NCBI GenBank assembly: GCA_007117945.1
Contig: SKTN01000308.1
Coordinates: forward strand, 1 to 8,404
Direction: 5' to 3'
DNA from: Nitriliruptoraceae bacterium
GTDB taxonomy: Bacteria; Actinomycetota; Nitriliruptoria; Nitriliruptorales; Nitriliruptoraceae
Length of the DNA stretch: 8,404 bases
The notes under the pieces were generated by a model. It was not told where the DNA came from. It saw only the letters and a list, made by a program, of their open reading frames with translations, and did not search any database. Position 1 is the stretch's first letter; each line of letters begins with the position of its first letter. The position numbers and the translations under genes are program-made. This document shows positions 1-6,648 of the stretch, piece after piece.

Positions 1-41
1 ACCTGCTCCCGGAAGTCGGCCGCTGCGGGGTCGTCGCTCAT
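1..41 (-). CDS. 5' end of a divergent minus-strand gene, product unknown (partial)
   Basis: An ATG at 41-39 on the minus strand opens a frame that reads MSDDPAAADFREQV to the window edge without a stop. Only 13 full codons are visible, so no family can be assigned. There is no purine-rich ribosome binding site before the ATG. A TAGCGT hexamer at 54-49 lies seven bases before the A of the ATG, a spacing that would suit a leaderless transcript. The codons are GC-rich at the third position, like the neighbouring genes. The gene would be transcribed away from the alpha/beta hydrolase. The call rests on start position, codon bias and divergent layout only. Confidence 0.4.
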   Translation of the reverse strand, partial: MSDDPAAADFREQ

Positions 42-47
42 CGCCGT

Positions 48-70
48 GACGCTAGCTGAGGGCTAGCGTC
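48..70. promoter_or_regulatory. Perfect 9-bp inverted repeat between divergent genes; candidate operator with two divergent -10 boxes
   Basis: The arms GACGCTAGC (48-56) and GCTAGCGTC (62-70) are exact reverse complements separated by TGAGG. Each arm contains TAGCGT reading outwards: 64-69 on the plus strand and 54-49 on the minus strand. Both fit the TANNNT form of a bacterial -10 box. The plus-strand copy would start transcription near 76, giving the hydrolase a leader of about 40 bases. The minus-strand copy would start at or next to the ATG at 41. No good -35 hexamer is visible on either side. The dyad is seen directly; its role as an operator or shared promoter is inference. Confidence 0.4.
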
Positions 71-113
71 GGCACCGACCCCACGGACCGGATCCCCTGC
101 GAGGAGTCCCACC

Positions 114-863
114 ATGCCCACCGAGGACCTGCGGTTCCCCGGCAGCACGGGCGCCCAGCTGTCCGGCGTCCTGCACCTACCGGAGGGCGAGACCCGCGGC
201 AGCATCCTCCTGGCGCACTGCTTCACCTGCTCCAAGGACATCCAGACCATGACGCGCCTCGCCCGGGGCTTGGAGGAGGCCGGCTACGCGGTGCTGCGCT
301 TCGACTTCACGGGGCTCGGCGACAGCGGGGGGGACCTGGCACACACGACCGTGGCCCACAGCGTGCGCGACCTCACCGCGGCGACGACGGCGCTCCTGGA
401 GCGGGGGGCCGGACCCTGCGGTCTGCTGGGCCACAGCCTCGGGGGCGCTGCGGCCCTGCTCGCCAGCCCACGGCTGCACACCGTGCGCTCCGTGGTCACG
501 CTCAACGCACCCGCATCGCCGGGCCACCTCCACCGCCTGCTGTCCGAGGGCACCTCGGTGGAGCAGGACCGGTTCGCGGTCCGGATCGGCGGCCGGGACG
601 TGGTGCTGTCCCAGGCCTTCCTCGACGAGCTCGACGACCACGATCAGGCGGGTGCGGTCGCCGAGCTCGGGCGTCCGCTGCTGGTCGTGCACGCACCCGA
701 CGACCAGGTCGTCGCCGTGGAGGAGGGGGAACGCATCTTCGCCGCGGCACGCCAACCGAAGGGCTTCCACCCCCTGATCGGCGCCGATCACCTGGTCAGC
801 GACCGGGGCCACGCCCAGCAGCTGCTCGAGGTCGTCCAGCGCTGGTTCGACCACACCCTGTAG
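114..863 (+). CDS. Alpha/beta hydrolase, resembling the hydrolase half of hydrolase-OsmC fusions
   Basis: This 249-residue cytosolic protein has the full alpha/beta-hydrolase catalytic set. The nucleophile elbow is GHSLGG at 106-111 with Ser108. The acid is probably Asp196 or Asp197 in HAPDDQVV, and the base is His226 in GADH. HCFTCSKD at 35-42, just after the first strand, supplies the oxyanion region and matches the signature of the bifunctional alpha/beta-hydrolase/OsmC family, which is typically about 400 residues with a C-terminal peroxiredoxin-like OsmC domain. That domain is absent here: the stop follows the last hydrolase helix (VVQRWFDHTL). No signal peptide is visible. The ATG at 114 is preceded by GAGGAG at 101-106, spaced seven bases. 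The gene converges on the disulfide reductase with only 24 bases between stops. The substrate is unknown; esterase or acyl hydrolase is the safest wording. Confidence 0.9.
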   Translation: MPTEDLRFPGSTGAQLSGVLHLPEGETRGSILLAHCFTCSKDIQTMTRLARGLEEAGYAVLRFDFTGLGDSGGDLAHTTVAHSVRDLTAATTALLERGAGPCGLLGHSLGGAAALLASPRLHTVRSVVTLNAPASPGHLHRLLSEGTSVEQDRFAVRIGGRDVVLSQAFLDELDDHDQAGAVAELGRPLLVVHAPDDQVVAVEEGERIFAAARQPKGFHPLIGADHLVSDRGHAQQLLEVVQRWFDHTL

Positions 864-887
864 GCGGGCCAGCCCCGGTTGTGCGCG

Positions 888-2297
888 TCAGGCCGCCAGC
901 TCGGCGGAGCGGACCTCCTCGAGCAGGCGTAGCCACACCTCCGAGACCGTGGGGAAGGCCGGCACGGCGTGCCACAGCCGCTCCAGCGGCACCTCACCGA
1001 CGATGGCGATGGTCGCGGCGTGGAGGAGCTCCCCGGCGCTCGCACCCACGAAGGTGGCGCCGACGATCACCCTGCGCTCGGGGTCGATCACCAGGGTTGC
1101 CGGACCGCCCGCTCCCTGTCCGAGCAGGGCACCGCCCGCGGTGTGACCGAGGTCGTAGGTGACCACCTGCGCGGCGATGCCCTGCTCCCGGGCGGCTGCG
1201 GCCGTGGCACCGACGGCGGCGACCTGCGGGTCGGTGAACACCACCCGCGGCACCGCGAGGGTGTCCGCCCAGGCCGGGTCGACATCGAGGCCCGCCAGCG
1301 CGTCGCCGACCAGGCGTGCCTGGTACTTGCCCTGGTGGGTCAGCAGCGCGCGGCCGTTGGTGTCGCCGACCACGTACAGCCAGTCGTGCCCGGGCACCCG
1401 GAGGTGGTCGTCCACGGCGATGAAGCCGCCCCGCCCGGCCTCGACCCCGATGCTGTCCAGCCCGAGCCCCTCGGTCGGGGCACGGCGTCCCACGGCGACC
1501 AGCAGTTCGTCACCGGTCAGGACCCGCCCGTCGGCCAGGGTGACCGACACCTCGGAATCGTCGTCGCGCGCGATGCGTTCCGCCCGCGCGCCCACCTCGA
1601 TGGTGACGCCATCAGCGGTCAGGGCGTCGTGGAGCGCCTCGCTGGCCGCGGGCTCCTCGGTGGCCAGCACCCGGTCCAGTGCCTCGATCACCGTGACCGC
1701 ACCCACGCCGAGGCGCCGGAGCGCCTGTGCCATCTCCAGGCCGATCACCCCGCCACCCAGCACCAGGAGGCGGTCCGGGAGGTCCGTGATGCCGGTGACG
1801 TCGCGGTTGTCCCAGGTCCGGGTGTCCGCGAGCCCGGGGATCGGTGGGTCGGCGGCCCGGGACCCCACGGCGAGCACCACCCCCCGGGATGCGGTCAGCG
1901 TGGAGGTCGTGCCATCCGTGTGCTCGACGGCCACGGTGCGCTCACCCGTCAGCCGGCCCCAGCCCCGCAGCAGGGTCACCCCCTCGCCCTCGAGCCAGGC
2001 GACCTGGCCGTCGTCCTGCCAGCCGGAGGTGAAGGCGTCGCGGCTGCGCAGGGTCGCGGCGACGTCGACCTCCCCGGTGACCGCACCCGCCGCCGCGGGG
2101 ACCCGCCGGACCGCGGCCAGGGCCTCGGTGGGCCGGAGCAGGGCCTTGGAGGGCATGCACCCCCAGTAGCTGCACTCGCCGCCGACGAGGTCCCCCTCGA
2201 CGATCACGACGCTCAGGCCGCGTTGAACGGCGTACTGGGCGGCGTTCTCACCGGCGGGTCCTGCCCCGATGACGATGACGTCGTAGCTGGTCGACAC
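888..2297 (-). CDS. FAD/NAD-dependent pyridine nucleotide-disulfide oxidoreductase, dihydrolipoyl dehydrogenase/MerA-like, with atypical active site
   Basis: The 469-residue protein has the class I flavoprotein disulfide reductase layout. FAD is bound by GAGPAG at 11-16 and by the VVGD segment ending at Asp312. The redox cysteines are Cys42 and Cys47 in ECSYWGCMPSK. NAD is bound by GGGVIG at 181-186, and the acidic Glu205 after the next strand favours NAD over NADP. A dimerisation domain runs from about 345 to the end. In lipoamide dehydrogenases the C-terminal motif is HPTxxE, whose His is the catalytic base; here it reads FPTVSE at 448-453, so His is replaced by Phe448 while Glu453 remains. 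No lipoamide, mercuric-reductase heavy-metal domain or C-terminal cysteine pair is present, and no 2-oxoacid dehydrogenase genes are nearby, so the true substrate is open. The start is GTG at 2297, with CGAGGAG six bases upstream. A 136-base gap separates it from the ATPase gene. Confidence 0.9.
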   Translation of the reverse strand: MSTSYDVIVIGAGPAGENAAQYAVQRGLSVVIVEGDLVGGECSYWGCMPSKALLRPTEALAAVRRVPAAAGAVTGEVDVAATLRSRDAFTSGWQDDGQVAWLEGEGVTLLRGWGRLTGERTVAVEHTDGTTSTLTASRGVVLAVGSRAADPPIPGLADTRTWDNRDVTGITDLPDRLLVLGGGVIGLEMAQALRRLGVGAVTVIEALDRVLATEEPAASEALHDALTADGVTIEVGARAERIARDDDSEVSVTLADGRVLTGDELLVAVGRRAPTEGLGLDSIGVEAGRGGFIAVDDHLRVPGHDWLYVVGDTNGRALLTHQGKYQARLVGDALAGLDVDPAWADTLAVPRVVFTDPQVAAVGATAAAAREQGIAAQVVTYDLGHTAGGALLGQGAGGPATLVIDPERRVIVGATFVGASAGELLHAATIAIVGEVPLERLWHAVPAFPTVSEVWLRLLEEVRSAELAA

Positions 2298-2433
2298 GGT
2301 GGGCTCCTCGGCTGCGCTGACGGATCCTGCACGAAGGGTGCGGTCCCCGGGTACCTGCCGGGCACCGACAGGGCAACCCGCGCCCCCCGTCGGATCTTCC
2401 GCGCGGCGCCCTGCGACCTCGCGGGCGGACTGC

Positions 2434-5115
2434 TCAGCGGCGCGCGCGCAGGCGCTTGTGGACCTCGCTGACCAGGACCACCGCCACGGTGACCACCGCG
2501 ATCCGCCACCACCCCTGGCCGGTCACCGGCGCGATCTGCAGCACCAGTTGGGTCGGCTCCCAGTAGCTGGCAGCGGTGTGGATCGACAGGGCGATCAGGG
2601 TCGAGGTGAGCAGGAAGGGGTTCCCACGGATGTGGGTCACCAGGATCGACCGTCGCTCGGAGCGGGCGTTGTAGACGTGGGCGGCCATGGCGACCACCAG
2701 GGTGGTCAGCGCCGCCCCCCGCTGCTCGTCCAGGGTGAGACCCGCGTCGATCGCCCAGGTGAACACCCACAGGCTGCCGATGGCCATCGTCACCCCCGTC
2801 AGCACCGTGCGCTCCCACAGCACGGCGTTGACGATGGGGTCCTCACGACGTCGTGGCGGGCGGTCGAGGACGTCGGGTTCGCCCTTCTCGAAGGCCAGCG
2901 CCACGTCCTGCAGGCCGTTGGTGACCACGTTGAGCCACAGCAGCGCGGCCGGGACGTAGGGCAGCGGCAACCCCGCGGCGATGGAGGTGATGATCGCCAC
3001 GATGGCCGCCGCACCCGTGGACAGCAGGAAGTAGGTCACCTTGCGGACGTTCTCGAAGACGACCCGACCCTCCTCCACGGCGTTGGCGATCGACACGAAG
3101 TTGTCATCGGTGAGGACCATGTCGCTGGCCTCACGGGCGACGTCGGTCCCGTCGCGTCCCATGGCCACACCGATGTCGGCCGCCTTGAGCGCCGGCCCGT
3201 CGTTGACGCCGTCACCGGTCACGGCCACCACCTGGTCATGGGAGCGCAGCGCCCGCACGACCCGCAGCTTGTGGTCGGGCGCGACGCGCGCGAAGACGTC
3301 CACGGCGAGCACCGCATCCCGCAGGTCCTCGTCGGACATCCGCTCCACCTCGGCGCCCTGGAGGGTCTCGGGGCGCTCGCTGATCCCGAGCTGGTCGGCG
3401 ATGGCACTGGCGGTGACCGCGTGGTCCCCGGTGATCATGAGCACCCGGATGCCGGCGTGACGGGCGCGGGCGATGGCGTCGCGCACCCCCTCGCGCGGTG
3501 GGTCCTGCATCCCGACCAGACCGGTCAGCACCAGGCCCTCGGGGACCGGCGGGGTCTGCTCGTCGATGCGTGCGGCGGTCTCCACGTCGAGGTGGAGCTC
3601 CGCCAGGGCCAGCACCCGCAGCCCCTCGGTGGCCATCTCCTCCGCGGTGCGCAGCACCGCCGCCGCATCCAGCGGCTGGGGACCCTCGGCACCGTGGAGG
3701 TGCTCGCACAGCTCCAGCACCCGTTCAGGGGCCCCCTTGAGCCGCAGCACCGCCCCCGCCTCCTCCCGCACGACCACGAAGGAGTAGCGCAGGTCCGACT
3801 CGAAGGGCACGTGGGCCAGGACCTCGGCCTCGGCGGTGAGTTCGCGGGGGTCGCGGCCGACCGCGCGGGCCGCGGCCAGCAGCGCCACCTCGGTGGGGTC
3901 GCCCCGGTGATCGACCACCTCACCGTCGCGCACCACCAGCTCCGCCTCGCTGGTGAGCACGGCCGTCCGCACGCTCGAGGCCAGGGCGCCCTCGGGGTGG
4001 TCGGCGAGGTGCTCGCGGGCGGCCACGGCCGTGCCGTCCCGGGACGTGTCATCGTCCAGGAAGCGGACCCAGCCCTCGGGGGTCCAGCCACGCACCAGGG
4101 TCATCCGGTTGGCGGTCAGCGTGCCGGTCTTGTCCGAACCGATGGTGTTGGTGCTGCCCAGGGTCTCCACCGCGGGCAGGGAGCGGATGATGGCGTTGCG
4201 CTGCGCCATCCGGCGCACCCCCAGGGCCATCGCCACGGGGAAGGCGACGGGCAGGCCCTCAGGCACCACGGCGACGGCCAGCGCCACCGCGGTGAGGAAC
4301 ATCTCGTCGATCGGCTCCCCGAGGGAGAGGCCGAGGAGGAACGCCACGAGGGTCGAGCCGAGGACGGCCACGGCGATGATGTTGGCGAAGCGCTGCATCC
4401 GCTGCTGGAGCGGGGTCTGGGGCTTCTCCTCGGCCCGGATCGACTCCGCGATGGTGCCGAGCTGGGTGTCGAGGGCGGTGGCCACGACCACGCCACGGGC
4501 GCGGCCGCTGGTCACGGCGCTGCCCATGAAGGCCATGCTGCTGCGGTCCGCGGCCAGCGCCTCCTCCCCGACGGGATCCGCGGACTTGCGGGCGGGCTTG
4601 GACTCCCCCGTGAGCAGCGACTCGTCCACCTCCAGGGCGGTGGTGCGGATCAGGCGCAGATCGGCGGGGACCCGGGTGCCGGAGGTCAGCAGCACGACGT
4701 CACCGGGGACCAACTCGACGGCGTCGACCTCCACCTCGGTGCCGTCACGCACCACCTGGGAGCGGGGTGCCGCCATCTGCATGAGCGCGTGCACGGATCG
4801 GTCGGCCTTGCCCTCCTGGATGGACCCGATGACCGCGTTGATCACCAGCACCGCCGCGATCACCGCGGCGTCGGTGTACTCGTCGATCAGCAGCGTGACC
4901 ACGAAGGCCACCAGCAGGATGTAGATCAGGGGGCTCTTGAACTGCGACAGGATGATGTCGAAGTTGCCGCGTGGCTCGTCGCGCCCGAGCTCGTTGGGGC
5001 CCTCGGCGGCCAGCCGACGAGCGGCCTCCTCGCTCGACAGGCCCACTTCGTGCTCCACCTCGAGCGCGTCGAGGACCTCCTCGTGGTGGAGTGCGTGCCA
5101 GGGTCGCGTCGCCAT
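2434..5115 (-). CDS. P2-type cation-transporting P-type ATPase with atypical ion-binding residues
   Basis: This 893-residue membrane pump hydrolyses ATP to move a cation. It has an N-terminal cation-ATPase domain (about 5-75), actuator motif LTGES (168-172), M4 motif PEGLP (285-289), phosphorylation motif SDKTGTLT with Asp328, nucleotide-binding KGAPE (460-464), and hinge motifs TGD (562-564) and GDGVND (634-639). About ten membrane segments are visible: two before the actuator, two around 245-292, and six after 690. Length and order match SERCA/PMR1-like P2 pumps. Measured back from the conserved LLWxN of M6, the usual Ca2+ ligands are changed: Gly701 and Ala704 stand where SERCA has Asn768 and Glu771, and Asn733 replaces Asp800. 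Glu286, Asn729 and Thr732 remain. NVVTNGLQDVALAFE (729-743) marks a distinct subgroup, so the ion cannot be named. The ATG at 5115 follows GGGAGG closely. Confidence 0.93.
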   Translation of the reverse strand: MATRPWHALHHEEVLDALEVEHEVGLSSEEAARRLAAEGPNELGRDEPRGNFDIILSQFKSPLIYILLVAFVVTLLIDEYTDAAVIAAVLVINAVIGSIQEGKADRSVHALMQMAAPRSQVVRDGTEVEVDAVELVPGDVVLLTSGTRVPADLRLIRTTALEVDESLLTGESKPARKSADPVGEEALAADRSSMAFMGSAVTSGRARGVVVATALDTQLGTIAESIRAEEKPQTPLQQRMQRFANIIAVAVLGSTLVAFLLGLSLGEPIDEMFLTAVALAVAVVPEGLPVAFPVAMALGVRRMAQRNAIIRSLPAVETLGSTNTIGSDKTGTLTANRMTLVRGWTPEGWVRFLDDDTSRDGTAVAAREHLADHPEGALASSVRTAVLTSEAELVVRDGEVVDHRGDPTEVALLAAARAVGRDPRELTAEAEVLAHVPFESDLRYSFVVVREEAGAVLRLKGAPERVLELCEHLHGAEGPQPLDAAAVLRTAEEMATEGLRVLALAELHLDVETAARIDEQTPPVPEGLVLTGLVGMQDPPREGVRDAIARARHAGIRVLMITGDHAVTASAIADQLGISERPETLQGAEVERMSDEDLRDAVLAVDVFARVAPDHKLRVVRALRSHDQVVAVTGDGVNDGPALKAADIGVAMGRDGTDVAREASDMVLTDDNFVSIANAVEEGRVVFENVRKVTYFLLSTGAAAIVAIITSIAAGLPLPYVPAALLWLNVVTNGLQDVALAFEKGEPDVLDRPPRRREDPIVNAVLWERTVLTGVTMAIGSLWVFTWAIDAGLTLDEQRGAALTTLVVAMAAHVYNARSERRSILVTHIRGNPFLLTSTLIALSIHTAASYWEPTQLVLQIAPVTGQGWWRIAVVTVAVVLVSEVHKRLRARR

Positions 5116-5138
5116 CGGCTCAACCTCCCGACCGACCT

Positions 5139-5159
5139 ACGCTAACGCCCGGTACCGGG
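5139..5159 (-). promoter_or_regulatory. Candidate promoter and operator of the P-type ATPase gene
   Basis: On the minus strand TAGCGT at 5144-5139 is a TANNNT-type -10 box. It would start transcription near 5132, about 17 bases before the ATG at 5115 and upstream of the GGGAGG ribosome binding site. Immediately upstream lies a perfect 12-base palindrome, CCCGGTACCGGG (5148-5159), whose centre is about nine bases from the -10 box, so it would sit in the promoter spacer. No clear -35 hexamer is seen at 17-19 bases. A spacer-bound regulator is possible but unproven. Confidence 0.35.
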
Positions 5160-5229
5160 TGTGCGCGACGGACGGAGGGCCCTTCCTCATCGGGCCGGTG
5201 GCGCCCTGCCCCCGTGTCGCGGCGAGGCC

Positions 5230-6474
5230 TCAGACCGCCGCACCCCGTACCTCGGCGGACCACTTGAGCGCGTCGTGATGGGAGCGGGCGAGATCGCGCG
5301 GCTCGAGACCGAGGCCGCGTCCGAGCGCCACCAGGCGGGGCCAGTCGGCCTGCTCCGCGGCCAGGGCGATCTCCAGCAGGTCACGGAGCTCGCCGGCGCG
5401 CCCCTGGAGGGCCGCCCGGACCTCGTCGCTGACAGGGACCTGCTGGAGGACCACCTCGGGGAGGATCCCGTCGGGGCCGAGGACGGAGAACATCCCCAGG
5501 GAGAAGGGCTCCAGGCCGGCAGCGGCACCACGCTGGCGCTGCAGTTCCTCGCAGTAGCGGGCCCGCGTGCTCGCGGTGGTGAGCAGTTCCGCGGGGACGT
5601 CGGACTCCACGGAGGACAGCACCAGCAGCGACACCCAGCGGTGGAGCCGCCGGGTCCCCATCAGGACCAGCCCGTGATGGACCGACTCCACGGACCGCCA
5701 CCCGCTGAGGGCGTCGACCATGCGCAGGAAGCGGTCGGTGAGGGTGAGGTCGCTGCGGATCAGCTCCTCCACCCGCCGCAGGTCCACCTCGGCACGAGCC
5801 ACCTCACGGAGCAGGCTCAGGTGCGCTGCGGGGAGCCCGAGGGGTCGCATGGCCCGCACGACGCGGGGACGGGTGAAGAAGAAGCCCTGGAACAGGGTGG
5901 CTCCCGCGCCCACGAAGCGGTCGAAGGTCTCCGAGTCCTCCACCCGTTCGGCCACCACGGGGATCTCGCGCTGACTGAGCTCGCGGACCAGCTTCAGGCC
6001 GTCCTCCTGGCGGGTGAGGAGGGCGTCGACCTTGACCAGGTCGACCTCGTCGATCAGGGGGAGGCGCAGGTCCTGGGGCAGCACCGCGTCCAGCGCCAGC
6101 CGGAACCCGGCGGCCCGGTGCTCGCGCAAGGCGTGGCGGACCGCCTCGGTGGGGGCGGCGTCACGCAGGACCTCCAGCACCATCCCGTCCGGAGGCAGGT
6201 CGAGCAGGATGCCCGAGCGCAGCAGGGACACGGGCACGTTCACGAAGGCATCGTCGCCGTCGGTGGTCAGCTCGCGACCCAGGGCGAGGAGCCCGTCGAC
6301 CAGGACCGTGGCCGTGGCACGGGCCCCCTCCTGACCGTCACCCGGCGGCAGCCCGAGCGCGTCGCGGAAGAGCAACTCGTAGCCCACCACCGCCAGATCC
6401 ACGTCGACGATGGGCTGGCGCGCGACCATGACCTCACCGAGGAAGGGTTCCTGCACGCTCGCTCCCACCTGCAC
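5230..6474 (-). CDS. EAL-HDOD (YuxH-like) signal transduction protein, probably catalytically degenerate
   Basis: The 414-residue soluble protein joins an N-terminal EAL domain (about 16-205) to a C-terminal HDOD domain (about 205-400), the arrangement of the YuxH family of c-di-GMP-related signalling proteins. Recognisable EAL landmarks are ARQPIVD (18-24), GYELLFR (31-37, in place of EALxR), FVNV with Asn79, LEVLR (100-104), LALDAV (126-131), DLVKVD (145-150), AERVED (175-180) and LFQGFFF (194-200). The second Asp of the DDFG-type motif is Ala130, and the second Glu of the LEITE-type motif is Arg104. Phosphodiesterase activity is therefore doubtful, and a binding or scaffold role is more likely. 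No receiver or sensor domain or membrane segment is present. The start GTG at 6474 has GGAGG at 6485-6481, spaced six bases; later candidates are GTG 6456 and ATG 6429, the latter opening directly on the conserved VARQPI. Confidence 0.88.
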   Translation of the reverse strand: MQVGASVQEPFLGEVMVARQPIVDVDLAVVGYELLFRDALGLPPGDGQEGARATATVLVDGLLALGRELTTDGDDAFVNVPVSLLRSGILLDLPPDGMVLEVLRDAAPTEAVRHALREHRAAGFRLALDAVLPQDLRLPLIDEVDLVKVDALLTRQEDGLKLVRELSQREIPVVAERVEDSETFDRFVGAGATLFQGFFFTRPRVVRAMRPLGLPAAHLSLLREVARAEVDLRRVEELIRSDLTLTDRFLRMVDALSGWRSVESVHHGLVLMGTRRLHRWVSLLVLSSVESDVPAELLTTASTRARYCEELQRQRGAAAGLEPFSLGMFSVLGPDGILPEVVLQQVPVSDEVRAALQGRAGELRDLLEIALAAEQADWPRLVALGRGLGLEPRDLARSHHDALKWSAEVRGAAV

Positions 6475-6486
6475 CGACGTCCTCCG

Positions 6487-6513
6487 CGATCACGGTCCGC
6501 ACCCGGACCATCG
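6487..6513 (-). promoter_or_regulatory. 5' leader hairpin next to the ribosome binding site of the EAL-HDOD gene
   Basis: GGTCCG (6494-6499) and CGGACC (6504-6509) form a perfect six-base stem with a four-base loop. A further CGAT (6487-6490) can pair with ATCG (6510-6513) across a three-base bulge. In the minus-strand transcript the extended stem ends one base before GGAGG (6485-6481). It could affect access of ribosomes, or as DNA could be a protein-binding dyad; neither is shown. Confidence 0.3.
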
Positions 6514-6579
6514 GCACGACAGGGCCAGGAACTGAGGGGCAACCCGTCCCGGCCGCAGGCAGATCGTGACCGGGGGACG

Positions 6580-6585
6580 TAGCGT
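6580..6585 (+). promoter_or_regulatory. Candidate -10 box for the serine hydrolase/SDR pair
   Basis: TAGCGT on the plus strand lies in the divergent gap before the GTG at 6649. Transcription would start near 6592 and leave a leader of about 57 bases ending in a strong GGAGGAGG. No convincing -35 hexamer is visible at 16-18 bases upstream. The call depends on the same hexamer recurring before other genes in the window. Confidence 0.3.
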
Positions 6586-6648
6586 GCGCCACGAGGCCGA
6601 CACCGGGCAGCAGCCGGGTCCCACACCGAGACCGAGGGAGGAGGGCAG

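Noticed and set aside
863..897. Bulged hairpin (GGCGGGCC with GGCCGCC) between the convergent hydrolase and reductase stops
   Set aside because: The stem is short and interrupted, the loop is 20 bases, it runs into reductase codons, and there is no T-tract; such pairings are common in GC-rich DNA.
2348..2393. Possible terminator (CCGAC with GTCGG) and a TTGCCC/TACCCG promoter pair in the gap before the reductase gene
   Set aside because: The stem has a mismatch and no T-run, and the -10 match is poor; I could not separate either from chance in this 136-base gap.
969..2471. 500-codon plus-strand open frame opposite the disulfide reductase
   Set aside because: Low-complexity shadow translation; the minus strand encodes a complete flavoprotein with FAD, CxxxxC and NAD motifs.
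2299..5145. Very long plus-strand open frame (948 codons) opposite the ATPase gene
   Set aside because: It is an antisense shadow caused by high GC content. Its translation is rich in His, Gly, Gln and Arg with no domain, and the minus-strand frame carries every P-type ATPase motif.
5178..5196. GGCCC/GGGCC hairpin after the EAL-HDOD gene
   Set aside because: A five-base stem with a nine-base loop and no T-tract is weak evidence for a terminator at this base composition.
2370..6546. Shared GGGCAACCCG in the gaps upstream of the reductase and EAL-HDOD genes (about 2371 and 6537)
   Set aside because: Ten bases shared twice, with no common spacing to a start or -10 box, is not enough to claim a regulatory motif.
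5161..6582. 473-codon plus-strand open frame opposite the EAL-HDOD gene
   Set aside because: Same kind of shadow, with no recognisable domain and no better ribosome site than the minus-strand gene.
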